This document shows positions 24,601 through 36,579 of a stretch of DNA of 64,000 nt, in pieces; positions within the stretch are counted from its first letter, which is position 1, and every line of letters starts with the position of its first letter. The notes beneath the pieces were generated by a model that made no database searches, was not told the origin of the DNA, and saw nothing but the letters and a program-made list of their open reading frames with translations. The stretch is from positions 1,359,069 to 1,423,068 of the forward strand of contig FN649740.1 of assembly GCA_000310025.1 (NCBI GenBank), written 5' to 3'. Both the position numbers and the translations under genes were made by a program. The DNA comes from Ectocarpus siliculosus (taxonomy: Eukaryota; Sar; Phaeophyceae; Ectocarpales; Ectocarpaceae).

Positions 24601-25493
24601 TGGCACAACACCTACCTGTCTCTTGCGGGCGAGCGAGTTTGCCGGGTTCGCCTCCACCATCTCCTCGTAGATCGCTGCCGCCGCTGCGAAGCTCCCCTCC
24701 GCCTCGCAGCGCATGCCCTCCAGCCGCCGCACCCGCTGGCTCCCGGGAAACTTACGCGTCAAGACCTGCAGGTGCTCGTGCGCGGTGGGGACGTCCCCCG
24801 AATCCAGCGCCGCGGTAACCATCTGGCGAATTTCAGGGTGGTAAGGGGCAAGAGTAGGGGGTGAGGCCAACGGGTGACGCCAGGGCTTGGGGCTGTCATC
24901 AACTAAAAGAACACGGTGGGGGTTCGGGATTTGGTGGAAGAACCCAAGGGTTGGGGGTTGGCGTCAGGGCGTCGGGGCTGTCATCAATAAAACGCACGCG
25001 GTTGGGGCTAGGGAGAAGGGTTGGTGGCGAGGCTAACGGGTAGCGTCAGGGCTTGGGGGCTGTCATCACAGCTAAAAGAACGCGGTGGGGGTTAGGGCCT
25101 GGGGCGAGAATAAGGGCATGGTGGTCAGCGTCGGAGATGGCTTGCCGTCTGCGGCGTGCCGTTTTGAGGTGGAATCGTTGACGGAAAATGCGTGCAACAA
25201 TTTTCATCTCCCTTGCTGACAGAATTTTCGAGGAGCACGTATGAACCCGGGGGTTGTTGAAATGGAAATACGAATATGCATGAATCTCATCGCAGCAAAG
25301 ACAGCAGTGGTACTGCTTTGTTTTCATGGTTATGAACGAAAGGGAGTGAACGTCTTCTCACCTGCTCGTGGATTACCCAGAGCTCGTCCCCAAGGCTTCG
25401 CCCGTACGTGAGCAGCTGCTTGCCATACTGGAGGCACAGGTCTGGCCGCCGTATCTGCGTACGTGCCATGCCAATTCGGCAGTTCAGTGCCAT
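18693..25493 (-). CDS. EMC2: ER membrane protein complex subunit 2 (EMC2/TTC35), TPR protein, at least 7 exons
   Basis: Exons: 25454 (or an ATG at 25493)-25362, 24822-24616, 23650-23516, 21716-21623, 20939-20817, 19101-19011 and a short last exon 18724-18693. EMC2 is the cytosolic TPR scaffold of the EMC, which inserts tail-anchored and multipass proteins into the ER membrane. Family signatures in order: RSLGDELWVIHEQ, FPGSQRVRRLEGMRCEAEG, ANSLARKR, ADGEAWLQLAKLHIGALNYA, AAFCYEELVLVAPSDH, LGEVYYTMGGAEN, ARKHFSQSVDLL and EVNQALHLFAATELRKAYG. Four TPR-like helix pairs are spread over about 260 residues, close to the family length. Exon 4 ends in a GC donor (GAG|GCAAGT). Exon 5 ends in phase 1 while exon 6 needs phase 0 or 2, so a tiny exon or an indel is unresolved. 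The N-terminal 20 or so residues may lie in an exon not found to the right. The last exon rests on phase only. Confidence 0.8.
18855..19020 (-). repeat. 60-bp tandem repeat with CAA runs, copying an EMC2 splice donor
   Basis: Three units at 18855-18900 (partial), 18901-18960 and 18961-19020 share a (CAA)n block followed by CAGCTGCATCCGGCTGACCT. On the minus strand the unit nearest the exon supplies the EMC2 exon 6 donor (CTAG|GTAAGC). The equivalent sites in the other units read GTCAGC and GTTAGC. Confidence 0.7.
20225..20420 (+). repeat. Divergent direct repeat (first copy), partner at 21385-21600
   Basis: Shared blocks include TTCGCTGGGCTCTTC, a GTGAGAGCTG-like block, CTTGGGAAAC, TTGCATCAC-like and TCATGAGCCCACTCC-like segments in the same order. 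The second copy ends about 20 bases before EMC2 exon 4. Probably two old copies of one transposon inside EMC2 introns. Confidence 0.5.
20987..21122 (-). repeat. Repeat module, right arm of the inverted repeat
   Basis: Inverted partner of 17978-18110. Ends at its left in a G-rich run (GGGTGGGTGGGTGGGG near 20980), the complement of the C-tract that follows the other copies. Confidence 0.7.
21990..22970. repeat. Cluster of palindromic GCACCCCGGTGC-type repeats
   Basis: Variants of GCACCCCGGTGCGATGACAC and its complement occur at about 22012, 22060, 22150, 22230, 22815 and 22895. A longer direct repeat (ATACCGGTGCGG, then ATGCAATTAAATCAT and CGTTCT) is at about 22095-22150 and 22848-22905. The interval sits in EMC2 intron 3 and is rich in GGTACCGGTACC-like self-complementary motifs. 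It is probably a decayed transposable element. Confidence 0.55.
23685..23990 (-). repeat. Three copies of the dispersed intronic repeat in EMC2
   Basis: Minus-strand cores at about 23745-23690, 23870-23800 and 23985-23930 (for example GAGCATCGACCTCGCGG) with the T/G-rich lead GTGTGTGTGCGTCTTTA. They lie just upstream of the exon 3 acceptor at 23651 and are in the same orientation as the host gene. Confidence 0.65.
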
Positions 25494-28413
25494 GGTTTGA
25501 TACCACCCACCGCCAGAAGCAGAATCGACACACGGGCGGGGCAACGGCGGAGGAACGCATCGCACGAAACGGTCGAAAATGTCAAAACGTTTGTACATAC
25601 GAGTCTTCTCCCCGGGCTATCTCAGAATAGGCGCGAGGCTCGAAAGCGCCCTCTGCTTGCAAGTATGTAGTTTCAAATAGCTTTCGTTTCATGTCGTCGA
25701 AGACGTTTCGGTGGCGTCCTCGTGCAAGCATAGACCCACCCCCCGGATCGCCACACTCTTGAGCGGTCGTGCGTGAGCGTATGACTCTCCGTGGAATGCC
25801 GACGGCCCCAGAGCATCATCTGGAGACAGCAGCAGTGCCCCTCCCACGAAAAAAAAACCATGTCGCATCCATACGACGCCGTCCGCGAAAGAAAGGTTCG
25901 ATAGGTCTTGTCGTGAAGTTTACCATGTAAACTAGAAGCATGTAGCACTTCCTGGTAGAGAAGTTCTACGGGCCTTCCCCAGTTTGGCTCATTCTTGAAT
26001 TCACCCCCGGCCCCCGGCACACAGACCACTGACATCACAATGCCTCCCGAAGTTGATCTCGGGATGCAATGACAAGTTCTGCGTCCGGTTGACAATGGGA
26101 CTATGTAGACTAATCCGGCGTGTGGCGGTATGTCGGTGGGTGTGGTGGGAGTGGTGGGTGTACCGGTAGCGATGGTAGTATGGGCGTGTGCACCCGTTTG
26201 GCTATGTGTAGTGGGAGCTCTGTCTCTCCCTGCTGGCGTGTTCTGCGGTAGACGGTTCCACAGCGTCGTTGCTGCACAGATTCTGCGCTCAAAACACCAA
26301 CGGTAATTGTAGTTGGTTGAGGTCTCGTGTTTGGAGAGAGCAAAGGTACCTCCTTCCAAAATAATGCACATCGGCTAGATTGCTCATCGGGTCGTGCAAG
26401 ACTCTCTCTCTCGTTCTTTCTGTCGCTGGTAGATGCAGGGGGGGGATGGAAGTGCACCTTCCCACCCAACAACGGCAGGCGGGACCGTACTTGCTGACCC
26501 TACCCCTATACTTGTAACCTCATCTGCAAAAATAGTGTACGCATTCTCATACTTCCTTCGAAGCAGCAGTACTGCTGTGGAGTGCCCCCAACCCATCTAT
26601 ACGCTGGTGTGCCTTTTGGGACACCTTCGGTCTCCCCTTCAGCCCTGCTGCCCCAGCATGGTCAAGCCATCACAGAGCTATGCGTGAGTGCCAGCCTTCA
26701 CCGCGCTGTCGCTAGACAGGCTAGACAGCAGTTACCGCCTTGGATCAGAGACATCGGGAGACAGAAATCGCACATCGGTACTTTGTATTGCATTTCAATC
26801 GTGTGTGGTATGAGAAACCCAGCCCACACGCCAGTCTTCTACTACACACCAGTACAACACGCTCCTCCCGTTTACTCGCAGCCCTCGTTGTAAGCGAGCA
26901 TAACCATAACGAGACCCGATCATCGACCCAACACAACTGGGCAGAGGTAACGAGGACACCGAACAAGCGACGCACTTTCTGGCCTTCGAAGAACCTAAGA
27001 GCAACCACATATGTTCCCTTCATTCATTCCCCGCCATCCAGGTGGGTTGCTTTTGCTTGCTGGTTCTGCACCGACCGACCGTTGCGTGGGTAAGGTCATC
27101 TCAAGCGGCCTACAGCAGTATCTACCATACCTCTCTCACCTTCTCTTTCCGCAAGAACCGCAACAGGTCACGCAACGGCGAGAGCTTTCCTCCCGACGCC
27201 TCTCTGCACAGCTCCGGCAGCTTTTTGAGCGACATTCGTTAGCGTCCCCTCCCCTCTTTTCCAAACACGACAGTTGTCCTGCCGCGGTGTGCTGCCTGTA
27301 TCGTGTCTCGTCGTCCCTAGTGCTGCTGCTGGCTGGTGTGCGGTTCCAGGTGGCCAGTGGGGGATCAACAGATAAAACAGCATACCCCCGTCAACCTTTC
27401 TCATGGCGCGGTGCCCCTAATACGAATCACCGCCCGGCAGCCGGCCAGCCGCAGGCAGGATCACTTCGAACACATGAACCACACACATGGCAGTCTGGCA
27501 CATCCACCTCCGAGACGGCATGTGGTGCCATTTCAACGAGCCATGACCGCCAAGGAGGATAAAAAGTGGGGCTGTGGTGTAGCAACTTCGGTGCGTGGGT
27601 GCGCTGTATCTTACGAATATAAGTTTTTTCCAGTGCAGGAAAATGGCTCGCACCCACGGCGTGTTTCATTTTTTGTGTTCGTGCTCGTTTCCAGCGAACC
27701 CACCTCTCAAGGTGAGGTGTGTGGCATGAAAGAACATTCGTTCACGCACAATAACAGTAGTGATAATGGAACTGGGTGTCTTTGATCCCATCTCGCAAGC
27801 CGCGAGCTCAAAAACATTCGATGTCACGTTGGTACAAATTTATTTCTCCAATTTATTTGTAGATAGAGACCATGAATCCAATATAAGGCACATCATGATG
27901 GCTTCTACAGTAGTAGTAAATAGTACGGTTCCTGCGCCGAAACAATCGAAAACCACCAACAAATTCGCGTGGAAGCAAATAGAAAGCGAACGAAGCAGCG
28001 ACGCCAAGAGTCAACAAACAGAAAATAAATGCGAAAAACAGCGCCGGAAGCACAAGGAAGCACCATCACCACCTCCTCCGCGTGTTGAACGGGGGCATTG
28101 CTGTGGGAAGCTACCCACACACACATAGAACGGCCCAAAAGGAAAACTAACGTTGACAATAACTACTCCTTTGGTCCACGGCACGGACACCAATTGCCTA
28201 AGCGTTCAAAAAGGAACTAAGATCTGGATAGCACACTACGATCCCTTCGGGATGAAAATAAGCATGCATGTGTGGTACTTTACAACAAGCGTCCAACGGA
28301 CTGCAGCAAGCAGCCCGGGTAGTAGGGCACTACGATCCCTTACGGGATGCAAAGAGCACGAAGGAAGTTGACAAATCGATTCGATGGGGGACGACGACGA
28401 AGACGGCGACATG
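25494..28413. other. Stretch without an assigned exon between EMC2 and the secreted-protein gene
   Basis: If EMC2 has an additional 5' exon, it should be here, but none could be recognised. A short direct repeat, CACTACGATCCCTTCGGGAT-like, occurs at about 28226 and 28329. Nothing else identifiable was seen. Confidence 0.45.
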
Positions 28414-29482
28414 TTACAGTATGTCCTCAACCTTGACGCTCCAGTCGAACTTCCCCTGTCGGGAGATCACGATCCCCTCCTCGTTGACCCGAAGCTCGTA
28501 CGACGAGTCACTCCTTCGGAATCCAAACCACGAAGGGCCAGACTTCCGAAGCACGGTTGTGCCGTCGACAGCCACCTCCTGCGCGGGTAGGTGTTTGTCG
28601 TAGGGGGTGCCGCCGCAAACAAAGGCGGTTAAGAGTGGGAGTTAATTTTTTTATCGGATGTTTGGTTTCAATGTAGACTAAATAGATGTTGGACGGGGAG
28701 ATAGATATCTTGTGGACACTGCATCTATCTTATACCACCGACGAAAAAATATTTTCAAATAAGGGGGTGGGGGGCGCACCGACGAAGGCGGGGCGGCGGG
28801 GCTCACGCTGGCTGCCAACGGGAAAGGGTACTGCCGCATCATGCATCGAGAAAAAAGAGCCAAGAAGTTCGCTCGTTTGGACAAAAAAAACATATCACCG
28901 GGGCTCGGTCCTGGCCTGGGACGACGTCTTTAACATTTGCATTGTGCATCTTGCCACTAAGGAAATTCTGCTGCTACAACAGTCACACGAGTTTCCCTGC
29001 CTTCAACACACCAGATTGCCCTTTGTGGTCAACGACAGCGTCGCCTCCCCCAGGTGAGCTTCCGCGTGCTCTCGCGCCCTCCTCCTACGGAAACCGTTCT
29101 TCCCCAAGGGCAGGAAGCCCATGAGGGCGGCCACCTTCCCCTTCTTGGGGAGTTCCCGTCCCTCGAGCGCCGCCTTCCTCTTCTCCAGGTTTGCCTCAAA
29201 GATCTCGGATCGAAGCCCCTGGGCGTTTAACATCTTCCGCGCGTTGGCCTTGAGCAGCACGTGCTTCTCGTGCGGCACCTGGCCGGTCATGTTGCCGTTT
29301 TTGTCGCGAGGAGCTTTACCGTTCGCCGTCGCGTGGATGACGGAGCCGTCGATGGGGCTGGCGTACAACATGGAAGTCTTGGCAGGGTTGAGGAGCTTCC
29401 CCATCAGCACCTCCCCAACCTTCAGGATGAACCCGGGGTGAAACTGCTGGTCCGGGGGGGTGTACGAGCTGCGGTTGCCGTT

Positions 29483-29569
<87 letters not shown>

Positions 29570-32500
29570 GCTGCTGCTGCCGTTGTTGTTGCTCTTGCCG
29601 CCGCGCTGACCTTGTTGATGCTGCTGCTTCGATGCCTCCTTCTTGCGGACAGTCCACGAGTTGGACTCGGGAATCGGCGAAGGGCCCGTGCCCCCGCTGC
29701 CGGTCTTACCGTTCTCGCTGACGGTGCTGCCGCGGTCTCGACCCTCACGGGCCCTGGTCGTCATGGAGTCGGCCGTGGACGCACCCGCGGCGGGGCTGTT
29801 TCCGACGTTCTCGCCAGCCCCAGCCGCAGCGTTAGGGTTGGCGGCAGAAGAAGGCGTGGAGGGAGCGGCGGGGGAAGTAGGTGCGGGAACGTCGTTGGCA
29901 GCAGCGGCGGCAGTGCTCTTGTCGCCGTCGTCAGGACCGGCGGCAGTGGAGAATGGCGGGCGGTTAGGGGACGTGGCGGAGGAAGACGACTTGTCGTCGG
30001 CAAGTTGTTGGGTGGCGGCAGCAGCAGCAGGAGGAGTAGGGTCGGAGGTCTGCGGAGAAAGGTCCTCGACAGTGGGGGCGGCGGAGTCGCTTGCAATGTT
30101 GCTCTTGGCATGCATGGCGGCCAGCTTACGGAGCAGGTGCGGGTCTGCAGGCATCGAAGTCTCTGCAGGGTCAGCCTCTTTCTGTTGTTGTTTGGGTGTG
30201 CGCGGTGCGTGCGGGAGAAGTGGCAGACGGAGAGAAAGAGCGAAAGAGAGAAAGAGAGGGCGTGGGGAGGCCAGTCAGTGCCTTCTTCGTACTGCATCAG
30301 CGGTACCAACAGGGACAAAGTTTCATTCAAACTCTCCTTGTGCTGGGAGCGTCTGGTCCGGTGCGGCGAAGGTGAGAAACTCTCCGTTTGAAGCTGGCTC
30401 TGGTTTTCCTCGAAACAATTATTGGAGCATGTCGGGGAGGAATGTCACTACTTCGAAAAAAGTGGAACGCCGGTCGTCATGGTAATATGCTGCAGGGGTA
30501 AAAAATTAGGACCTACCTGCCCCTATGAACTTGCTCCGGAAAAAAAGGTTTCTGCCAAACAAAACATAACTGACATAAATAACGTAGTACCTTGTTGGCC
30601 GCGGCAGGATCGGCGACGATGACGGACCTCGCGGTGAAGAGGATGGCCTTGTCGGAACGCACCATTCCTTCACCTTCAACCGAGATGATTCCATGGTCGT
30701 CCACCTGGGCACGTGATAAAGCAGCAGTAGCATGTAATGGTATTTGACCCCTTCCTTCAGAATCAATCACCTTTGAGCTGTGTGGAACTCTCTTGTCCGA
30801 CCACAGTAGCAGGTTGTTGTTGCTTTCCGTTGTTCTCTTTCTCTTGATTAACGCTTTCCAAGCCAGCAGGAGGAGCAGAAGCCAATTGTTGTTGTTCCTG
30901 TTGTTGTCAATATTGTTTCTCACGTTGTTGTTGTTCTATCTTGTTGCTTTTGATATGAGTGGTGGTGGCGGTGTTTCTCATGTAGGGGCGGTACAGAAAA
31001 TGAAGTTTGCACGGTGTGCGTCTCGAAAACAACATGTAGCTCATTGCACAAAAATAACCTCACGGGGCCAGTTCCAGCTGGGGGGCTACATGATAGACAT
31101 CCAGTTTATTTTACGGTTGAGAGAAATTTCAATTTTTAAGCGCCCTAAACCATCTTACTTCTTGAAGGAGGGGGGCAGTTCAAGGCACCGTGCCATGACG
31201 CCCAATATTGATTGGGATGTACGACCGTCGCTCTGTGTGCTCACCGGAGCTCCCTCAAGGTGCTCCTTCACCCAGCTGGTGACCTGGAAGTCCACGCTTC
31301 CTAGCACACGTAGGATGGGTTGTTGGTCTTGCATGCTCTGTCAAAGCGGGTTCGTTCGTAATCAACGGGTGTAGCGCACGGAGGGGGGGGTCAGCATGAT
31401 TTACTCCTCCAGTTATCGCCGACCACAACAACAGGAGGTGGGAGACACACAGAGAGAGAAAGAGAGAGACTTCCACCCCAATGTATTGCACACACGCGGC
31501 GATGATCTTTCTCAAACATGCAAATTATGTAGGAAGATTATTATTTTACCGCAATATTTTACGGGACAAACGGGTATAGGCTTCTTCTCCAGGTGACCTG
31601 GCAGGTGTATATCATACGTTGCATAGGATGGGGCGGGTATTCTCCAGTACCGCTGCAATGGTGGGCAGACTTATTTTACACCCTGATGTGCACTTGCCTT
31701 GCCCTTTTTCATGTTGATGGTCGGTGCTCTGATCGTCAGCTCCGCTCCGGGGTGTACAAGCAGTGCGATCCCCGCGGTGTCCAGCGACTCGTGAGAGCGG
31801 ATGACCGTGTTACCGGTTATTTCGATTATCTGTGCACAAACAATGATGACGGGTACATTTATATCCGGGTTGTATTTATATTTTACCCTCCAGACATGGT
31901 CGCGAGAGTGCGAAGCACAACGCAATAAATAGTAGTCTACTGTTGTCCTTCCGATCGATGCAGTTATTTTTTGTCCACGCAACAATATTGAGTAATTCCT
32001 GAAGAAGACGTTGATCGTGCGCATTTTGCGTGTGAGGCGAACCTAAGAGGATCCTGACACTTCTTCCAAGAGAAAAATATACTTCGAAGTACACAAGTAG
32101 CGGCCCGATAGCAATCACCATTCAATATAAATACACGCACAGAAAGACTACCCATTCGAGATATACCCACACAGTCGACCAGGATCCAAAGGCAACCAAC
32201 CCGACAACCTCATTGGACAGCAGTGAGTAGTGGTTTCTGCTGCATACAAACATACAGTAGTCTTCCGTACAAGGTGCGCGCGCGCACACACACGCAGCAG
32301 TGGTAGGCCGGGTAGATCCGTGGTGGCTACACACACATCGGATGATGGAAAAGTTAGCGGATCCGAGGAAATACACAGCTAGCTGTAGAAGCGCGAGCCC
32401 TCGTGCGCTCAGCAGCAGAGAAGTACGATCTCACAATTTTCGAAACGGTATCGCAGCCAACCCGCGGTCGAGTTTCGAGCCAAAGAAGCCGGATCCTACC

Positions 32501-32969
32501 TTCACACTCGGGCAGGAAGCAGGATCTTGGTCTCGCGGGCTCCGCGCAACGGCGCTGCTACAGTAGTGCCTATACGAACTGGCAACAAACGGGGATCATG
32601 CAGCAGGCCAACGGCTCCTCCTCCTCCTCCTGCCAAGACCCAAACCTGCACAACACTCACGCTTCTTCTTCTTCGTTCTGCCCCACAAACTGCTCCAAAG
32701 CACTGCTGCTGCTGCATGCAGCTGTTGAGAATGATGACCTCTGCCGAGGGGTTCAAAGAAGAAGTGCGTCTTTTTCTCACCTTCGTCGTATCGCACTCGA
32801 TGGTGCCGAGGAACGTGAGGGTTCCTCCAGCGGTCAGGGTGGCCTCATCCGGGATCTCGTCGCAGTGCTTGACCCAGGTCTTCTCGTCGGGGAAGGGACG
32901 AGCTTGGACCGCGCAGCAGGCGGCGAGGAAGGCCAGCACGCCAGACAGCAGCATGTAGAAGAGTTTCAT
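28414..32969 (-). CDS. Secreted or surface protein with signal peptide and Asn-rich linker, function unknown, 6 exons
   Basis: Exons: 32969-32781, 31829-31698, 31283-31245, 30704-30591, 30181-29012 and 28578-28414. All junctions are phase 0, giving 602 residues. The protein starts MKLFYMLLSGVLAFLAACCA, a clear signal peptide ending near VQARP. Exons 1-4 encode short, hydrophobic, Thr/Ile/Val-rich strands (GGTLTFLGTIECDTTK, IIEITGNTVIRS, GAELTIRAPTINM) that suggest a beta-solenoid or beta-sandwich. Exon 5 has a Ser/Ala/Pro-rich region, a run of about 16 Asn and a (Gly-Asn) run, then a conserved-looking basic region (ILKVGEVLMGKLLNPAK, KVAALMGFLPLGKNGFRRRR). The C-terminus (ATLSLTTKGNLEVAVDG, YELRVNEEGIVISR) faintly resembles a bulb-lectin repeat, but this is weak. 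The exon 2 donor is GC (AAG|GCAAGT). I do not recognise the family. Exon 5 could instead be a separate gene starting at the ATG at 30154. Confidence 0.6.
29473..29573 (+). repeat. Coding hexanucleotide (GTTGCC)n and trinucleotide (GTT)n tract
   Basis: On the minus strand these encode a run of about 16 Asn followed by an alternating Asn-Gly run in exon 5 of the secreted-protein gene. Length polymorphism is likely. Confidence 0.85.
32132..32172 (+). repeat. Second copy of a 40-bp dispersed repeat (first at 8925-8965)
   Basis: GAAAGACTACCCATTCGAGA followed by TATACCCACA occurs at about 8933-8963 and 32140-32170, with a CACAC-rich lead in both. The first copy is in metacaspase intron 1, the second in intron 1 of the secreted-protein gene. 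It may be the conserved end of a transposon family. Confidence 0.6.
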
Positions 32970-33354
32970 GCTTACAGGTCTCTCCGTACAGTAGGAACAC
33001 TCGCGTCGCCTTGTTCTGTTCGGCTCGAAAGATCAACCTCAAGATCGCAGCGCAGGAGGAGGTGTGTCCTGGGTGGGAAAGGAGGTCTTGTGGTTCAGGG
33101 GGAGAGGAGTGATGTCGACAGAGCCGACCGCACGACACCCACAGGGAAGAGGTAGAACACCGCGTCCGATCACGTCTCGTTTGACGGGTAACCTCGCGGT
33201 GCTTCTGGCCGTTACAGGTTCGTATCTTGCACCAGGTGTGGTCTCTCCTATCGATTGCTGCTGCTGCGGACTCCCAAAAACAAATCAAAACGAACAGACA
33301 GACATTCGTCCTTGATTCGTCCGACATTTTTCTCGCGAGTTGGAGCTCTCTCAA

Positions 33355-33385
<31 letters not shown>

Positions 33386-35735
33386 ACTGTTTGCCAGCTT
33401 CTGGCGGCGAAGTGTGTGCCGTAGTGTGTGTCTCGGTTCCCTTCTTTCTATTATAGCACAGACACAGACAAGTGTTAGTTCAGTGATGCTTCAGTTGACT
33501 TCCTTTATTGGGCCGCGAGCTAAGTCGGTCCAACGGATTGATACGGACGGGAAGAAGGGATCGAGATTTCATCTGTGCACAGGCGGAAGCCATATCCTGG
33601 GTATATGTTTCTTGCTGATCGAAAAAAGGAAAGCGAGCGCCCGCCGGAAAGAAACACCCCACTCATCTGTCTGCTGTCCCGAGGGATATATTTGGCTGTT
33701 GTTGTTGTTGTCTTCCCATTAGAATACCGTTCCGGTCTCAGCTCCGTACCCTCTGAATGTCCGTACTGACTGGTCCAACTGACGTGGACGCCTTCCGTGG
33801 TCACAAGCCAACTGGCATGTCTACCCAATAACAATGCTGCATCCCCATCTTTTTGCACACTTTTTTTTATGCGAGCGGCGTCGATCGCCGCAATTTTGTA
33901 CTACTACTACTGTTGCGTGCTACATACATACATACACAGCAGTCAGACTTCATATTGTAGCGAGCGCTGAATCTCGCACGGCAGCTCCTGCCTGTCGGCG
34001 ATACGATGGTAACGAACGGTGATATCTGATGCATCCATACATTACATCCATGCGGTGGAACGCACGACCACCACAACACGGACGTGCGTGAGTTCTTCTG
34101 CTTTATGCTCTCTCTGGAGAGAGAATAGGTCTTCACGACGTTGGCACCCCCAAACATTGCGAAAACGCTTCGTCCTCGTGAAATAAACTACAACAGAGGC
34201 GCCCCTCCTACTAGCAAATTCAATGTTGTTTTACACCGGGATTTTGCTTGTGTTCTTTAGTTTAATATTCTATAGACTAGGGAACCAAGGGGGGGGCAGG
34301 CACTAATAGACAGACAAGGATTAGTGTGGGATTGGAGGGGGGGGGGGGTACTCACTCGGTGTTTATTGCACGCCTTAGTTTGTGATGGACCATTGATCAC
34401 GCGTGCTCGCGAGGTCGGAGAAGCATTGCTCTCACTGGAGGACCGATCACCGATGGCCAATCGTCCTTCCTGCTTTGCCAAAGAGGTGATGACTGGCTGA
34501 AAAAAAGTTTTCCGTATGTGCAATCTACGCTATCGATACCCCTTCCCGCCTTCAGCCTACTTCTTACACCCCAATATGGGATGGGTGGGTTGTTACATTT
34601 CGAAATAGAAGGATAATCCTCAAGAAAGTCCTTAAACTCCAAAATCAATCTCTGAAGGAGCGGAAGTGCCCCTTGTATCATCAGTATTACCGTGGACGGT
34701 CACTGCCACTTCAGGGAACGGACAACGGCATGTCCGTTTGGCAGGAGGACTATTTCCCGGGGGGCAAAATAGTTGGTTCTAGGCGGCGGCACCCTCCGAT
34801 GTTGCGTTGTTCTCAGGGTATCTGAGAAAAAAAACTAAAAACAAGTGATATTGTTAGAGCTGGAGAGCCTGGCAAGCGTACACGGTGTAGACGTAGATGG
34901 CTAGCTAGATATATAGCAATCTTTGCTTCCCCCGCAATAATATCTAACGATGACAACAACTGAGACATGCCGACGAACGAGCGGTAAAAGAAGCGAACAT
35001 ACATGAAACCTCCCGTCCAACCTTCCTTCCACAGGAAGACGAAATTCGAGAAAAAAATGGCGTTCACCACCATGGCAACACGATAGTCTAGATACTCCGT
35101 ACGTACGCAAACACACAAAGCAAACCAAAGATCGATTTCTTCCCCTTCGTGCCCAATCCCGAAACACGTTTGATTCCTTGTCGAATTGATCAGTGCTTCG
35201 ACTGCTTCGGCCAACTTTAACTTTTCTCGGACTGCACCCACCAACCACCCCACAAACGAAATAATGTGTCTCAACAGAGACATGTAATCCTCCCCCCCTC
35301 TCTCCCGAGAATAGTACAAAAGTTATCGAAGCTTGTGTTATGCTTACTCTTGCACCCCCCCCCCCCCCCCCTCGCGCGCTCCTCCCATGATGTTCAGCCC
35401 GGTACAAGCCGAGAAAGGTACAGCCGAACAACCTCTACTGCTTGGCATTGATGCCAAAACGCATTCTGCATCCCTGCTCGCTCGTAGATGTGTAACGAAA
35501 CACAGGACGGCCTGACTCCTGTTCGCATCACTCATCGAATCAATGCAGACGGCCATCATGTGGGTGACAGTCGGCAGAAGATGAACAAACTCTTGGGCAG
35601 ACTGCGCGTGGTTGCCGCTGCTGCTGCTGTGCTCCCTCCGACTTGAGGTGCTTCCGTAGGATTCCAAACACCATGGAGTACGACTAACTAACGCAGCCGC
35701 AACAGCACCTACCCTTAGCAAGGAACACTCAGTAC
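32970..35735. other. Intergenic stretch upstream of the secreted-protein gene
   Basis: Contains a (GACA)n tract at 33355-33387 and G-runs near 34337-34350. The open frame on the minus strand at 34397-34681 (LILEFKDFLEDY) might be a retroelement remnant, but this is too weak to call. No gene is supported. Confidence 0.4.
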
Positions 35736-36479
35736 GAATACCCCAGGCCTCTCCCGTACTACTAGATAGATTTGTTACGTGTTTTCCTGCCCAAAACTCT
35801 TTTCCATCTCAAATTTCCGCCCTGCTTTCCCCAGACGCCCAGACGGGTTTTGACTTGATCAACCTTACAAAATGTTGCATCCGAACAACAGAGTGCCCGC
35901 AGCGGCGTACGTTGATTCGCCCGAATCAGAAACGCGAATCAGAACGCGCTTCCTACGTCTGAACAAGGAGTACACTGGTGTCTGATTTACAAGAGCGGGG
36001 GGGGGGGGGGGGGGGGGGGGGCAAAAGGGAAAAAAACCCTTTCCAACGAAACCCGATTTCCCCCAAATCGGGAAAACCCCTTTTGACCTGGAAAAAAACC
36101 GGGTAGGAAAAAAAACCCTCCCCCCCTACCCCCAGCCCCAAGGGGGCCAGGGAAACGGGGGGGCCAAGGGGGAAACACCCAAAAAACCCCAAACCCTTTA
36201 CCAAAACAACCCAAAATCCTTTGGTTGGAAAAAAAAAAAAAAGGGGGGGGGGTTTTCCCAAACGGGCCCCCCCAATCCCCCCCCCCCCCCGGGGGGCCTT
36301 TTCTCAAAAAAAAACCGGGAAAACCACCCGGGGGGGGGCCATTCCCCTTCCAAGGGGACCCCCAAATTCCCTTTTGGGAAGGGTTGGGGGACCAAACCCC
36401 CCAAATTCCGGAAAAAACCCCTAAGTAAAGGGCCCCGGGGGAGCCCCACCGGTTTTTTTTTTTTAAAGCGACCAAAGGG
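35736..36479. other. Low-quality duplicate of 36580-37322 (assembly artefact)
   Basis: 35736-36000 is nearly identical to 36580-36860. After the G-run, 36022-36479 follows 36860-37322 base order, but with mixed bases turned into homopolymers (for example GGTAGGAAAAAAAACCCTCC against GGCTAGGAAGCAAACCACTC). This is what base calling past a slipping poly-G run looks like. The short open frames predicted here are not genes. Confidence 0.9.
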
Positions 36480-36579
36480 NNNNNNNNNNNNNNNNNNNNN
36501 NNNNNNNNNNNNNNNNNNNNNNNNNNNNNNNNNNNNNNNNNNNNNNNNNNNNNNNNNNNNNNNNNNNNNNNNNNNNNNN
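36480..36579. other. Assembly gap (exactly 100 N)
   Basis: A fixed-length run of N joining two overlapping contig ends (see the duplicate at 35736-36479). The true gap is probably absent or negative in size. Confidence 0.95.

Noticed and set aside
29261..30485. Long plus-strand Val/Gly-rich frames (376 and 280 codons)
   Set aside because: Antisense of the Asn-rich exon; no splice context, and composition set by the repeat.
34397..34681. Retroelement polyprotein remnant (LILEFKDFLEDY)
   Set aside because: A single weak resemblance with no flanking domains.
35953..36475. Gly/Pro/Phe-rich frames with runs of one residue
   Set aside because: Produced by homopolymer-smoothed, low-quality sequence at a contig end.
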